Assembly: GCA_963734435.1 (NCBI GenBank)
Contig: CAVTHA010000005.1
Location: 62,001 to 126,000 of the forward strand
Source of the DNA: Bog-756 sp963734435
Lineage (GTDB): Bacteria; Actinomycetota; Acidimicrobiia; Acidimicrobiales; RAAP-2
Direction: 5' to 3'
DNA: 64,000 nucleotides
In this document: in pieces, positions 54,714 through 64,000 of the stretch
Position numbering within the stretch: the first letter of the stretch is position 1
How the letters are laid out: each line of letters starts with the position of its first letter
The notes under the pieces: generated by a model
Seen by the model: only the letters and a program-made list of their open reading frames with translations
Told to the model about the DNA's origin: nothing
The model's database searches: none
Made by a program: the position numbers and the translations under genes

Positions 54714-55018
54714 GGTCTGCATCCTCTCAGTCAGGGTCCAGCGGGCTACGTCGGCTTCGTCACATGCATCACCCAGTTACCCTGCCAGAAGCCCAGCTGT
54801 GCAAGCCCGTTTCGATCGAGAGTGGAACTTTCACGGGTAGCGGAGGCCCCGCTCGGTCATCGCATCACGTCTGGGCGTGTGGGAAAGTTGCCTAGAGGTG
54901 GGTTCAGTCCACGCCGTACCGGCCGAAACGGGCCGGGTTTCGACTAGAGATCCGGCATCCGCTGCATTGGCGGTTCGGACCGACCACCCCGCATCGTGTC
55001 AGGCGTTGGTCCAGTAGA
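54714..55018. other. Intergenic stretch
   Basis: About 300 bases between the DUF899 remnant and an FN3 protein gene on the same strand. No protein-like frame or RNA element is seen. Confidence 0.4.
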
Positions 55019-55807
55019 TCACGGTACGTAATACAGGCCTGAGGCGGGCGTAGGGCCGAGCAAAGCGTGCCGTGGATTGACGAGGGTGACCAAAACTGCG
55101 GGATAGCACGGTAGTCCGAATTCCATCGACTGGACCGAGCACCCACTAGCCGTCGTGGGATCGACCGTGAACGGTATGGTGGCGGTGGTCTCACCAGGAG
55201 CGAACGTGACGGTGCCCGAACTCGGGTGGAACGACCCAGCATCGCCGGCCCATGCTGCCCAGAAAAGCTGTGCTCCTGCGGCGTCGGAGGTCGTGTAGTC
55301 AACGCGAACCGTGGTGGAAGTGGCTTCGCTCAGCGTCAACACCGCCTGTTCTGCCGGATAAGGGAAAGAGACAGTGCTGGCAAACGACACGGCTGGAAGT
55401 AGTGATACCCGGACGGTAGAGGCGCGGCCGCTACCCGCAACGTTTGAAGCTCGAACATGGAGCGCGTAGGAACGATCGTTAGCTAGTCCCGTCACCGTGC
55501 AGGTGGTGACGCCGGTTGTCGTGCAGGTCTGGCCACCGGGCGAGGCGGTCACTGAGTAGCCGGTAATGGGGGAACCACCGTCAGAAGTCGGCGCCGTCCA
55601 TGAAATCCCTGCACCGCCATCGAGGGCGGTTGCCGTGACGGCGGTAGGGGCTCCCGGTTTGTGGATCCTGGGTGTCCGAGCGGTGGCGGGTACGCTGGCC
55701 ACAACCGTCAGGACGGTCACAGCAAGGAAAGCCGGTACACACAGCTTTAGAACTTTGCGCCCCGCTGTCGGGAAGCGACAATACGTCTGCTCCCCAGTTG
55801 GATTCAT
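55019..55807 (-). CDS. Secreted FN3 plus Calx-beta-like protein
   Basis: The 262-residue protein has a signal-like N-terminus (VLKLCVPAFLAVTVLTVVAS), then a fibronectin type III domain (APTSDGGSPITGYSVTASPG, TVTGLANDRSYALHVRASN). A Calx-beta-like C-terminal domain follows (TVRVDYTTSDAAGAQLF, ETTATIPFTVDPTTA). It probably acts on the outside of the cell. The start is ATG 55807, with a strong AAGGGGGG site. It is related to the 49.5-kb protein over the FN3 domain. Confidence 0.85.
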   Translation of the reverse strand: MNPTGEQTYCRFPTAGRKVLKLCVPAFLAVTVLTVVASVPATARTPRIHKPGAPTAVTATALDGGAGISWTAPTSDGGSPITGYSVTASPGGQTCTTTGVTTCTVTGLANDRSYALHVRASNVAGSGRASTVRVSLLPAVSFASTVSFPYPAEQAVLTLSEATSTTVRVDYTTSDAAGAQLFWAAWAGDAGSFHPSSGTVTFAPGETTATIPFTVDPTTASGCSVQSMEFGLPCYPAVLVTLVNPRHALLGPTPASGLYYVP

Positions 55808-56083
55808 GTGCCCCCCTTGGGGCTGGCAAATCGCTATGGCCGTCAACCGAAGCCTAGCTAAGTTGCAAAACCGTTTCCTGGCCCCCACGGAGCGGTGGCT
55901 ATCCGCTCACGCCATCTAGTTTCATACTCGGACCCGCGGGTCGCCACCTGGCCCTGAATGCCGGATGGTGGGGCCATTCTCGAGCGCTGGGATTGCCCAT
56001 TGCAGGAACGGTCGTCCATCGGTATGCCCGTGCCGGGCGGAGATGTTTGACAGCTCGGGTGACGTCGGTGAGAGTGACGGTCC

Positions 56084-57013
56084 GTGACGGTCCAATACCG
56101 GTCGCTGATGATGGACAACGCTCGATGGGATGGGTTCGAGTTCCGGCCGTCCGACATCGTGATTAGCACCCCGCCGAAGTGCGGCACGACGTGGACGCAG
56201 ATGCTGTGTGCCATGTTGATCTTCGATGGCCCGGACTTCCCGGCGCCGTTGAGCGAACTGACCCCATGGTTGGATCAGACCATCCGACCCCTCGACAATG
56301 TACGCGCCACGTACGCCGCGCAGCGGCATCGCCGTTTCATCAAGACCCACACCCCCCTCGACGGTCTGTCGATGCGTGAAGACGTGACCTATGTCGTCGT
56401 AGGCCGAGACCCGCGCGACGTCATGGTCTCGATGGAGCATCACCTCGCGAACATGGATCTCGAGAGAGTCCTTGCCCTGCGAGGCCAGGCCGTCGGCAAC
56501 GACGACCTTGACACGCTCCGCCCGCGACCACAGGTCAGCGATGATCCCGACGAACGGTTCCGCACGTTTGTGCACGCCGGCAGAGACATGGATGTGGTTT
56601 GCCTGAACAGCGTCCTGCACCATCTCGACACCGGCTGGCAACTTCGCCACACCCCGAATGTCGTCATGTGTCACTACGCCGACTACACCAATGACCTTCC
56701 CGGCGAGATCGTGCGCTTGGCCAACGCACTGGACATCAACATGACCCGGGACCGTGCTCGAGCTCTCGCCCCCGAAGCGACCCTGGAGCGGATGCGTGAC
56801 CGGGCCGATGACGTCCTCCCCAACGCCGGTGCGATCTGGAAGGACGACCGAGCGTTCTTTCGAGCAGGCAGTTTCGGCGAGTGGCGCTCCCGGGTGAATG
56901 ACGAGGATCTCGCCGAGTACGACAGGGCCGTCGAAGCGATCGTGTCACCCGAACTCGCGACCTGGGCTCATCACGGCCGAATCGCATCGGGCGTTGATCC
57001 CGCTGTGGTCTGA
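56084..57013 (+). CDS. Sulfotransferase
   Basis: Sulfotransferases move sulfate from PAPS to hydroxyls of lipids, steroids or other small molecules. The 309-residue protein has the 5'-phosphosulfate loop STPPKCGTTWTQ near residue 30 and the 3'-phosphate site VVVGRDPRDVMVSMEHH near residue 105. KDDRAFFRAGSFGEWRSRV near the C-terminus is the usual cofactor-binding end. The catalytic His of the family is probably in FIKTHTP. No PAPS synthesis genes are adjacent. It stands alone on the plus strand. Confidence 0.92.
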   Translation: MTVQYRSLMMDNARWDGFEFRPSDIVISTPPKCGTTWTQMLCAMLIFDGPDFPAPLSELTPWLDQTIRPLDNVRATYAAQRHRRFIKTHTPLDGLSMREDVTYVVVGRDPRDVMVSMEHHLANMDLERVLALRGQAVGNDDLDTLRPRPQVSDDPDERFRTFVHAGRDMDVVCLNSVLHHLDTGWQLRHTPNVVMCHYADYTNDLPGEIVRLANALDINMTRDRARALAPEATLERMRDRADDVLPNAGAIWKDDRAFFRAGSFGEWRSRVNDEDLAEYDRAVEAIVSPELATWAHHGRIASGVDPAVV

Positions 57014-57256
57014 AGATACGACTTCGGCGGAGTCCGAATCGGCGGATGTTCCGTTCGTACTCGCCCACACCACAAGGCCGAAGCGGGACGAGTGTCCCCG
57101 AAAGCGCGTCGTCGAACTGCGGCTTCCACCACGATGGGTCAGCGAGGAAGGCCCGAATCTCGCCGTGGACAGGTCTTCAAGCCCGGGGAAGAACGTGTAC
57201 GCACTCACAAGTCCTTCAACCTTGACCATGACGAGCCCTGGTATCTGACAGTCGAG

Positions 57257-57709
57257 CTATTCGGGCGCCCTCCAGAAGAACTCGAGTTGGATGTTGTCCG
57301 GATCCCGAAATGTGATCATGGCGTTCCGTGTATACGGTGGTTCCTTGACGCCAGAATGGGCGATGTCCAGGGAGTCGAGGCGCTCTGCCCATTCATCCAA
57401 ATCTCTCCGCTCCGCCACCAGGAACTCAAGATGGTCGAGGCCGGGAGCGAACTCGTTGAACGGCTCCTGCGTCCCACCGGAGTACTGGACCAGGCAGATT
57501 TCGAGCCCAGTACGCGGCTCTAGGAGACATGCGTCGCGCTGACCTTTATCAGCGGGCTCGTACTCACGGCGGATCGTCAGATCCAGCAGTTGCCTGTACC
57601 AGCTGACACTCCTTTCCAAGCTGGTAACCGTGAGGGTTGGGGACAGATAACCCGTGATGAAGGCCACAGACTTGAGTCTGCCAATCGGAGAGATGGATTG
57701 CACGTGCAC
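57257..57709 (-). CDS. VOC-superfamily (glyoxalase/dioxygenase-like) protein
   Basis: The 150-residue protein has two beta-alpha-beta-beta-beta modules: ITGYLSPTLTVTSLERSVSW, YRQLLDLTIRREYEP, then LDHLEFLVAERRDLDEWAER, and it ends ITFRDPDNIQLEFFWRAPE. The metal ligands are a His (LDHLEF) and a Glu (QLEFF). Members of the superfamily include glyoxalase I, fosfomycin resistance enzymes and ring-cleavage dioxygenases. The substrate is not readable here. Confidence 0.85.
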   Translation of the reverse strand: MHVQSISPIGRLKSVAFITGYLSPTLTVTSLERSVSWYRQLLDLTIRREYEPADKGQRDACLLEPRTGLEICLVQYSGGTQEPFNEFAPGLDHLEFLVAERRDLDEWAERLDSLDIAHSGVKEPPYTRNAMITFRDPDNIQLEFFWRAPE

Positions 57710-57928
57710 CCTTCCGACGACGGCGAGGTGTGGATAACGAGCCGGACCGAGGGAGTCCCCGAACGGCGGTTGGGCGGGACACTTTCAGGCCCGTCTGACA
57801 CCGACTGCCAACTGTCGCCGCGGTCCACCCCGCTCAGATCCGAAGCGCCGGTGATGAGCAGGGGGCGCGAGATCAGGCTCCGAGCGGTTGAAGGGGAGAG
57901 TGGCGAGGCGACCGGCTGAAGGTGTGCG

Positions 57929-57999
57929 AGCGGCTGAAGGGAATCGAACCCTCGTCATCAGTTTGGAAAACTGAGGCTCTACCATTGAGCTACAGCCGC
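57929..57999 (-). tRNA. tRNA-Gly (anticodon TCC)
   Basis: The minus strand reads GCGGCTG (acceptor), a D-arm, TCAGT-TTTCCAA-ACTGA (anticodon stem and loop, anticodon TCC), then the T-arm with GGTTCGATTCC, then CAGCCGC and discriminator T. No CCA is encoded. It reads GGA codons. All arms pair, and the length is 71 bases. Confidence 0.97.
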
Positions 58000-58111
58000 G
58001 TTGACCGGGCGATCATAACATTGGGCATCTAGCCGGCTCGTTGTCGCTCGGCTGTCTAGGCGGTCGCGGTGGCGATGTCACCGTCCGGCGTTCTGGTGCG
58101 GATCAGTGGCT

Positions 58112-58774
58112 TCAGCCTTCGGGCCAGAGAGGATCATCGATAGCGAAGCCCACCGGACCGCCCCACCGGTTGCGGTAGGAGACTTCGTGCACCGGTCGCC
58201 GGGGAGCGACAGCCCAGCGGCCCGTGGGATAGCCAAAGCTCACACAGCACGCCATGACCCAATGCTCGTCGCGTGGAATGCCGAGGATGTCAAAGCACTC
58301 GTCGGGGTGGAAGACCCCGAGCACCACCGTGAGGGAGCTCCCGACACCCTCGGCCCGTGCCGCCAGCTGCGCGCTCCACACCGCCGGGAAGATGGACCCA
58401 CCAGTCGGGTCCGCCTGTACGAACCCGAACAGATACAGGGGCACCTCTTCGAAGTGATCAGCCAGCCACTGGGCGGATCGCTGGATCTTGAGGATCTCTT
58501 GGCTCGACTCCGCCTCGGGTTCAGATCGGGCGGCGGTCAACCGCTCGGCGTAGATCGTCTTCCACAGTTGCTCGATCGAGTCCCGGTACAGCGGCCCGAC
58601 CTGCCCGATGACCTCGCGGTCGTCGACCAGCAGGAATCGCCAGTTCTGGGCGTTTCCCCCGGTGGGAGCCCGGATGGCAGCGTCGAGGATCCGGGCCTGG
58701 ACATCCAGGGGTACCGGATCGGACCGAACCCGTCGCATGGCTCTAGTGGTGTAGAGCGCTTCATGGACGTCCAC
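58112..58774 (-). CDS. Nitroreductase-family FMN protein
   Basis: The 220-residue protein has the nitroreductase fold: ALYTTRAMRRVRSDPVPLDV (FMN phosphate), IRAPTGGNAQNWRFLLVDD (conserved FMN loop), and ACCVSFGYPTGRWAVAPRRP at the end. It transfers electrons from NAD(P)H to nitro or quinone compounds; the natural substrate is unknown. The start is GTG 58774 with GGGAGG at the right spacing. It is downstream of the copper monooxygenase gene on the same strand but separated by 126 bases. Confidence 0.88.
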   Translation of the reverse strand: MDVHEALYTTRAMRRVRSDPVPLDVQARILDAAIRAPTGGNAQNWRFLLVDDREVIGQVGPLYRDSIEQLWKTIYAERLTAARSEPEAESSQEILKIQRSAQWLADHFEEVPLYLFGFVQADPTGGSIFPAVWSAQLAARAEGVGSSLTVVLGVFHPDECFDILGIPRDEHWVMACCVSFGYPTGRWAVAPRRPVHEVSYRNRWGGPVGFAIDDPLWPEG

Positions 58775-58900
58775 ATCTGCCTCCCTTGATGATGGAACGG
58801 GACCAACCGACCGACCGGCGAACATTCCGGTGGCCGGTCCGGGTCACCGGACGGCGCCATCACCACCCGGAACGCAGGGGAGCCGGGTGGATCAAGCGAG

Positions 58901-60055
58901 TCAGACGGTTGAGCTTGCCGCCGGGGCCGAGTAGGAGGCCGGGCCGGTGGCGGACACCGTCTGCACCAGTCCCAGGCACATCTCGTCGGAAGATCCGTCT
59001 CCCCAGGTCACAAAGCGCGGCGGCAACTTGCGCAGCTGCGGTAGCTCCTGCCGAAGGGTGGGGTCGTAGGTGCAGGTGACACCGATGGTGTCGCCGCGGT
59101 GGGTGAGAACCGGTGTCTTCAGGGTGTAGGAGCGTTGATAGTTGAAGTCGTAGTTGGTGACGTTGAGGAGTGTCTGGGCGTGCGGCGTTCCGGGATCGAG
59201 GACGATCTTCATGCCCCGACCGAGCAGGTGCATATGGACACCGAGGCGCACGATCTCCTGCCCACCTCGAACGCCCCAGTTGCAGCTGGTGGTGTCACCT
59301 GTCGGCGGATCGCTCGGGTTGCGACCGCAGATGCTCTCCAGGGTGTCGACGAACCCGGCGGCGTCGGCGCCGAACCGCTGGCTCAGGTCGGCGAGCGAGG
59401 CGGTGCGGTTGCACATCGGTCCGCTGACGCCGGCGGGGCAGGGGATGTCGGGCGGCGCGGGCATGAGCTCGAGTGACAGGGGCTTCAACGGAGTGGAAGC
59501 GGGCACCGTGTTCAGAGTGAGCTTGGCCCGAACCGGCTTGTCGCCCCGCAGCAGGTTGTAATGGATCTGCATGATCACCATGCTCCCGGCCGGGAGCTTG
59601 ACCCCGGTCCCCGTCGGCAACACGTCCTTGCCGTGCCCGGGGGCCCAGGCCGTCAGCCAGGGTGTCTCACCGAGTGAGGCAAGGCCGGTGCCCGGGAGGG
59701 CGGTCTCTCCGAAGCAGGTCCAGCCCTTGCCTCCACTGTCGGCCGCCTTGGCGGCGGCGACCACATTGGGCGGCACGAGGAAGAGGATGGCGTGGTGCAC
59801 CTCGATGCTGTTCGGGAAGAACTGGCTGGACACGATGAACGAGTTGGACTTCACGTGCGGGTTGACCAGCGTGCAGTGGTAGTCGTCGGTGGCTCCCTTC
59901 GGCGCCTGCGGCGTGTACGACTGATTGGCCTGCATGCTGATGGTCGTCACCGGCGGTGAAGCCCCAGCCGCGGTAGCGAGGACTCCGGTGGCGATCCCCG
60001 TGGTGACGAGGATCCCGACGAGGGTGAGGCGCGCCAATCGAGAGAGCATGCCCAA
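58901..60055 (-). CDS. Secreted copper type II monooxygenase-like (PHM/DBM-type) protein
   Basis: The 384-residue protein has a signal peptide (LTLVGILVTTGIATGVLATA, cleaved after an A-x-A near residue 32). It resembles the peptidylglycine alpha-hydroxylating/dopamine-beta monooxygenase family, which hydroxylates C-H bonds with two separate copper sites. The likely CuH ligands are HH in IEVHHAILFLV and His in VIMQIHYNLL. The CuM ligands are HMH in GVHMHLLGRGM and Met in GSSDEMCLG near the C-terminus. All these residues are present, so it is probably catalytic. It is just downstream of YtkA-like and Cu-ATPase genes. Confidence 0.9.
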   Translation of the reverse strand: MGMLSRLARLTLVGILVTTGIATGVLATAAGASPPVTTISMQANQSYTPQAPKGATDDYHCTLVNPHVKSNSFIVSSQFFPNSIEVHHAILFLVPPNVVAAAKAADSGGKGWTCFGETALPGTGLASLGETPWLTAWAPGHGKDVLPTGTGVKLPAGSMVIMQIHYNLLRGDKPVRAKLTLNTVPASTPLKPLSLELMPAPPDIPCPAGVSGPMCNRTASLADLSQRFGADAAGFVDTLESICGRNPSDPPTGDTTSCNWGVRGGQEIVRLGVHMHLLGRGMKIVLDPGTPHAQTLLNVTNYDFNYQRSYTLKTPVLTHRGDTIGVTCTYDPTLRQELPQLRKLPPRFVTWGDGSSDEMCLGLVQTVSATGPASYSAPAASSTV

Positions 60056-60119
60056 AGCCTACCGGCGGAGCGCCCTGGCTGCTGGGTCGCGGGAGCGGAT
60101 GAGGGGATCCGGCCGCTGA

Positions 60120-60575
60120 TCAGCCCACGGCCCTGGTCACCGTGAACGAAACGGGCTGGTGGGCGAAGACGGCGCTCACGTGGAATCGCCAGGTGCCGGG
60201 GGTGAGCACGACGATGGCGCTGTAGTGGCCGGGGCTGATCTGCAGCTGCGGCAGTGTCTGCATCGAGCCGTCGTTCGGGCCCGCGATGACCAGCGGCTTG
60301 ACCGAACGGAGGTCGTCCGCCGGGCCGGCGAAGATCATGTGGAACTGGTTGACGCCGATCGTTCCGGGGGAGAGGTAGGTCTCCACCGAACCGCCGGCGG
60401 CAATGGACACTGTGGTCACCGAGGGGAGTAGGGGAAGCAGGGGCTGCCCGCGGGCCGGGGAGAGGGCCTGGCTGACCCCGGTGAGCGCGGCGAACAGGAC
60501 GACGGGGAGCAGGACCGAGACGGTTACAGCTCTGCGTCCGCGGACGAACCGCGTACGCCTCGGCACGAGCGCCAT
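60120..60575 (-). CDS. YtkA-like protein of the copper cluster
   Basis: The 151-residue protein has an N-terminal signal/TM segment (VTVSVLLPVVLFAALTGVSQ). The extracellular part matches the YtkA/FixH-like immunoglobulin-type domain: VNQFHMIFAGPADD, LQISPGHYSAIVVL, and TPGTWRFHVSAVF. This domain is commonly found with copper-resistance proteins. It overlaps the end of the Cu-ATPase gene, whose end is uncertain, and precedes the copper monooxygenase gene. A role in copper delivery or periplasmic copper handling is an inference. Confidence 0.75.
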   Translation of the reverse strand: MALVPRRTRFVRGRRAVTVSVLLPVVLFAALTGVSQALSPARGQPLLPLLPSVTTVSIAAGGSVETYLSPGTIGVNQFHMIFAGPADDLRSVKPLVIAGPNDGSMQTLPQLQISPGHYSAIVVLTPGTWRFHVSAVFAHQPVSFTVTRAVG

Positions 60576-63100
60576 TGCGGCCGAGCCGCAGCCAGGCGCA
60601 GGCTGTTGAGCACCACGATGAGGCTGGAGAGCCCCATGGCCACGGCGGCGACCAGCGGGTCGAGGAGCCCGACGGCGGCCAGGGGCAGGGCCGAGAGGTT
60701 GTAGCCCATGGCCCAGCCGAAGTTCTGGACGATGACGGCCGAGGTGGACCGGGCGATCCCGACGGCCGCCGGGACGCCCTCGAGGTCGCTGCCGAGCAGG
60801 GCGACGTCACTGTTGGCCAGGGCGGCCTCGGACCCGCTGCCGACGGCGCAGCCGACGTCGGCCGCGGCCAGGGCCGGGGCGTCGTTGACGCCGTCGCCCA
60901 CCATGACGACCCGGTGCCGTCGGCCTGCATGGCCGCGAGCGCGTCGAGCTTCCCGGACGGGGTCAGCCCGCTCCGCGACCGTGTCGATCCCGAGCGGCCG
61001 CGCCACCGTGCCGACGGCCGGCGCCGCGTCGCCGCTCAGGATGGTCGAGGCGCAGCCCCATGGCTGCAGGCGGCCGACGGCGGCGCCGGCGTCGGGCCGC
61101 ACCGGCGTGGCCACGGCGATGACCCCCACCACTGTCGCCGTCGCACGCTCACGAGCACCACCGTCTCGCCCCGGCCGGAGCGCTCGTCCGCGGGCGCGGA
61201 GGCACTCCGGCAGGTCGCGAGGCGCCGAGCCGTCCCACGCGCACCTGGTGCCCGCCGACCATGCCGACCACCCCGACACCCGGGGACCGACCTCGACGTC
61301 CCGGCGGCCGGCCGCCGGCGGGCCCGCGCCGCGGATGGCCACGGCGATGGGGTGCTCGCTCTCGGCCTCGACCGCCGCCGCCCAGGACATCAGGTCGTCG
61401 GGGCTCGACACCGGGCCCGACGCCGACCGCGGTGACCGTCGGCGAATCGCTCGGTCAGGGTGCCGGTCTTGTCGAACACCACCGTGTCGACCCGGGCCAG
61501 GCGCTCGAGCGCGTCACCGCTGCGGACGAGGATCCCGAGCGCCGAGGCCCGACCGGTGCCGACCATCATGGCCACCGGCGTGGCCAGGCCCATGGCGCAG
61601 GGGCAGGCCACCAGCAGCACGGCCACCGCGCTCAGCACCGCCTTGCCGAAGTTGCCGTCCACCAGCCACCAGGCCAGGAAGGTGGCACCGCGGCGAGCAG
61701 GAGCACGACCGGGACGAAGACGCCGCTGATCCGGTCGGCGAGCTGCTGGAGCGGCGGCTTGTCGCGCTGGGCCTCCTCGACCAGCCGCTGCATCCGGGCC
61801 AGCACCGACTCGGCCGCCACGGTCGTCGACCCGCACGACCAGGGCCCCGCCCCCGTTGCGGGTGCCCCCGGTCACCCGGCTCGCCGGGGCCGCGGTCGAC
61901 GGGCAGCGGCTCGCCGGTGAGCATCGACTCGTCGACCGCCGACCAGCCGCTCACCACCGTCCCGTCGAGCGGGATCGCCTCGTCCGGGCGGACCCGCACG
62001 AGCGCCCCGACCGGGACGCTCTCGGGCGCGACCAGCTCGCCCTCCTCGTCGTCGACGGCGCGGACACCACCCGGGCCGTCGGGGGCCGCAGGGCCATCAG
62101 GGAGTGCATGGCCGCCGGCGGCCCTGGCCCGGGCCCGGGCCTCGACGGCCCGGCCGGTGACCAGGATGGCCACGATGAGCGGGGCCATCACCCCGTGCAG
62201 GCGGGCCGCGAACTCGCCGCTCCCGCCGAGGTGCACGTGGCGACCGCCGAGGGCGATCGCCTCGACCGCGCTCACGGCCAGCGCGGCCAGCGTCCCGACG
62301 GCGATGAGGGTGTCCATGCTCGTCGCGCCGTGGCGCAGCAGCCGGGCGGTCGTCGCGCAGGAACGGCCAGCCGCCGGCGAGCTCGACGACGATCGCCGAG
62401 GCACGAGGACGATCCAGCCCGACGGTCGCGGTCTCGGGGCCGACCAGGGCGACCACGAGGGCGAGCGAGGGCGAGCGGCCACGAGATGACGGCCCGCAGC
62501 CCCCAGTGGTCGGGATCGCTCGGCCGACGGGCCGCGGCCCGGTCGTCCACCGGGTGCCGCCGTGTAGCCGACCGCGTCCGACACGCCGCGCACAGGTCCT
62601 CGGTGCCCACCTCGGTGGCGTCGTAGGTCACGAAGGCCCGGTTGGTGGCCAGGTTGACCGACGCGCTGCACCACCGCCGGCTGTTCGGCCAGGGCCCGCT
62701 CGATCCGGGTGGCGCAGGCGCTGCAGTGCATGCCCCCGAGCGCGAGCTCGGCGGTGGCGAAGGACGTTCCCGTCCGGCAACATCGGCGGGTTCGGTGGGG
62801 GCGGTGAGCACCGTGGCGATCCGCCCTGCCGACCGGGGCGGCGGAGTAGCCGGCCCTGACGACGGCCCCGGCCAGCTGCTCGACGCCCAGCCGAGAGGAG
62901 TCGTACTCGATCCGGGCCCGAGCGGCGTCGAGGTCGACCGAGGCCGCCCGGACCCCGTCTTGCTCGACGAGGACCTCCTCGATGAGGGCGGCACAGGACT
63001 GACAGTGCATCCCGCTCACGGCCAGCTCGGCGATGGCCGGGCCGCCCGCCCCGGCCGCCGCCGAGGGGCCGGGCGGTGGGGAATCGGGGGAAGCGCTCAC
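60524..63100 (-). pseudogene. Copper-transporting P1B-type ATPase, several frameshifts
   Basis: The gene encodes two HMA domains (GMHCQSCAALIEE and GMHCSACATRIERALAEQ), then membrane helices, the copper-selective CPC in LLVACPCAMGLATP, the phosphorylation site VVFDKTGTLTERF, and the hinge GDGVNDAPALAAADVG. The last helices end near LIVVLNSLRLAAA. These pieces lie in several frames with at least six breaks. All functional motifs remain, so I read it as a whole Cu(I)/Cu(II) exporter damaged in the sequence data. The GTG start at 63100 (VSASPDSPP) is an estimate. It leads the copper cluster on this strand. Confidence 0.8.
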
Positions 63101-63143
63101 CCCACCAGCGTAATTGCCGCCGTCAGGGCCTTGCGCATGGCCG

Positions 63144-64000
63144 TCAACCGTCGACCAGGCGCTGGAATTCCTCGTCATGCACCCCGGCGGCCTGCTTGTC
63201 GGCCAGCGACTCCAGCCATTGCTCGGCGGGATCGCTCTGCATGGCGGCCACCATCTGCTTCGGTATGGCCCGCATGACGTAGTCGGCAGGCATCTCCGGG
63301 TCGTGCCGGTCCCGGCGAGCCATCGCCCGGTCGATGAGCGGTTGCCATCTGGCCGCCCTGGCCTGGCTGTTCGCCTCGTCCCGTTCGGCGAACTCGGGCA
63401 GGACCTCGTTCCCGAATAGCTCGATCGACTCCATGATGTGCTCGTGCTCGGTTGTGCCCGGCTTGCATGACGAAGATGAGCTGGTCGATGCCGGCCGCCT
63501 CGTACCGGCGGAGGAACTCGCGGAGCTGCGCCGGCGTTCCGATGGCCCCGCGAAGCCCGGTGTGGTCTCCGGCGGCGGCCTTTGCCCCGAGCGTCCCGTG
63601 GCGGGCGGCCAACGCCGCCTCCGGCGAATACCCCATCTTCCCGCGGCGCTGCAGGAACTCCTGCCACACGTCCGTCTTGGCCGGGACATGGTCGCCGAAG
63701 ACGTAGTAATGGGCCAACGAGTAGCCGAAGAAGTTCGCCCCTTCGAGTCCGCGAGCCAGTGCCTCTTGCTCGTTCCGGGAGCACATCATGGGGGTCACGC
63801 AGGCGACCTGGGGGTTCACCGACAATCCGACCGGGACGCACCGCTCGGTGAGCACGGCCTCATAGTCCTCGACCCACTGCTTGGCGTCTTCCGGCTCGAC
63901 GAAGGCGAAGCTCGAGCGCGCCGATCCCTTTCTCCGCCGCCAGCAGGATCGTGTCCCGCCGGCTGCACGCCACCCACAGCGGTGGGTGGGGCCGCTGGAT
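63144..64000 (-). CDS. Luciferase-like (LLM) F420/FMN monooxygenase, partial and frameshifted
   Basis: This runs off the right edge, so its start is not in the window. The frames contain RPHPPLWVACSRRDTI, FAFVEPEDAKQWVEDYEA, PVGLSVNPQVACVTPMMCS, QLREFLRRYEAAGIDQLIF, and then HIMESIELFGNEVLPEFAER near the C-terminus. This pattern matches class-A luciferase-like oxidoreductases that use reduced flavin or F420. There are at least two frame changes (near 63460 and 63920). The end is at TGA 63144. It belongs to the right-hand cluster of frame breaks. Confidence 0.8.

Noticed and set aside
57929..57999. Integrated element attached at tRNA-Gly
   Set aside because: No integrase and no duplicated tRNA end were seen in the window. 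Kept only as a suggestion in the findings.

Overview
The window is very GC-rich, densely coded DNA that reads as an actinobacterium. The markers are a DUF1707 protein, PspC proteins, a TIGR03083 (mycothiol-type DinB) protein, F420-type oxidoreductases (a deazaflavin-dependent nitroreductase and a luciferase-like monooxygenase) and a LivF-type ATPase fused to an MFS domain. I lean towards Acidimicrobiia from the gene mix, but this is an inference without a phylogenetic marker. Start codons are often GTG and neighbouring genes often overlap as GTGA.

Left part (0-18 kb): an alpha/beta hydrolase diverges from a DUF4331 protein. Three genes broken by several frameshifts follow (PIG-L deacetylase, GGDEF diguanylate cyclase, DHA2-type MFS exporter). 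A cell-envelope stress module comes next: a LuxR-type regulator and a PspC-histidine kinase, divergent from a PspC protein and a DUF1707 protein. A LolD/FtsX-like ABC exporter and an alkylation-repair pair (Ogt, Ada-AlkA) plus an SDR complete this part.

Centre (18-42 kb): a glycoside-use locus. It holds an orphan solute-binding protein, a GH13 alpha-glucosidase, a ThuA-like protein, a Tat-exported GH78 rhamnosidase, a beta-propeller lipoprotein, a GH1 enzyme and a GH4 enzyme. The GH4 gene opens a tightly packed run: beta-hydroxyacid dehydrogenase, class I aldolase, FGGY kinase and LarA-type racemase, then an MFS-LivF fusion, a LivH-LivM fusion and LivG. I read the run as a pathway that frees a sugar or sugar acid, imports it, racemises or phosphorylates it and cleaves it to C3 units. 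TauD-like and alpha/beta hydrolase genes and NagB follow.

Right part (42-64 kb): the most unusual module is a small XRE regulator overlapping a ClpP-like protein that has lost all three catalytic residues, divergent from an apparently active ClpP. Then come lipoproteins, CorA, a transglutaminase-like protein and a visibly less GC-rich, gene-poor accessory stretch (about 48-58 kb). That stretch has two related secreted FN3 proteins, a decayed Ig-like fragment, a broken DUF899 gene, a sulfotransferase and tRNA-Gly(TCC). The end of the window has a nitroreductase and a copper cluster: PHM-like copper monooxygenase, YtkA-like protein and a frameshifted Cu-ATPase. A frameshifted luciferase-like monooxygenase runs off the edge.

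Frameshifts are concentrated at about 3.7-8.2 kb and 60.5-64 kb. Family motifs survive on both sides of each break, so sequence or assembly error is more likely than gene decay there.
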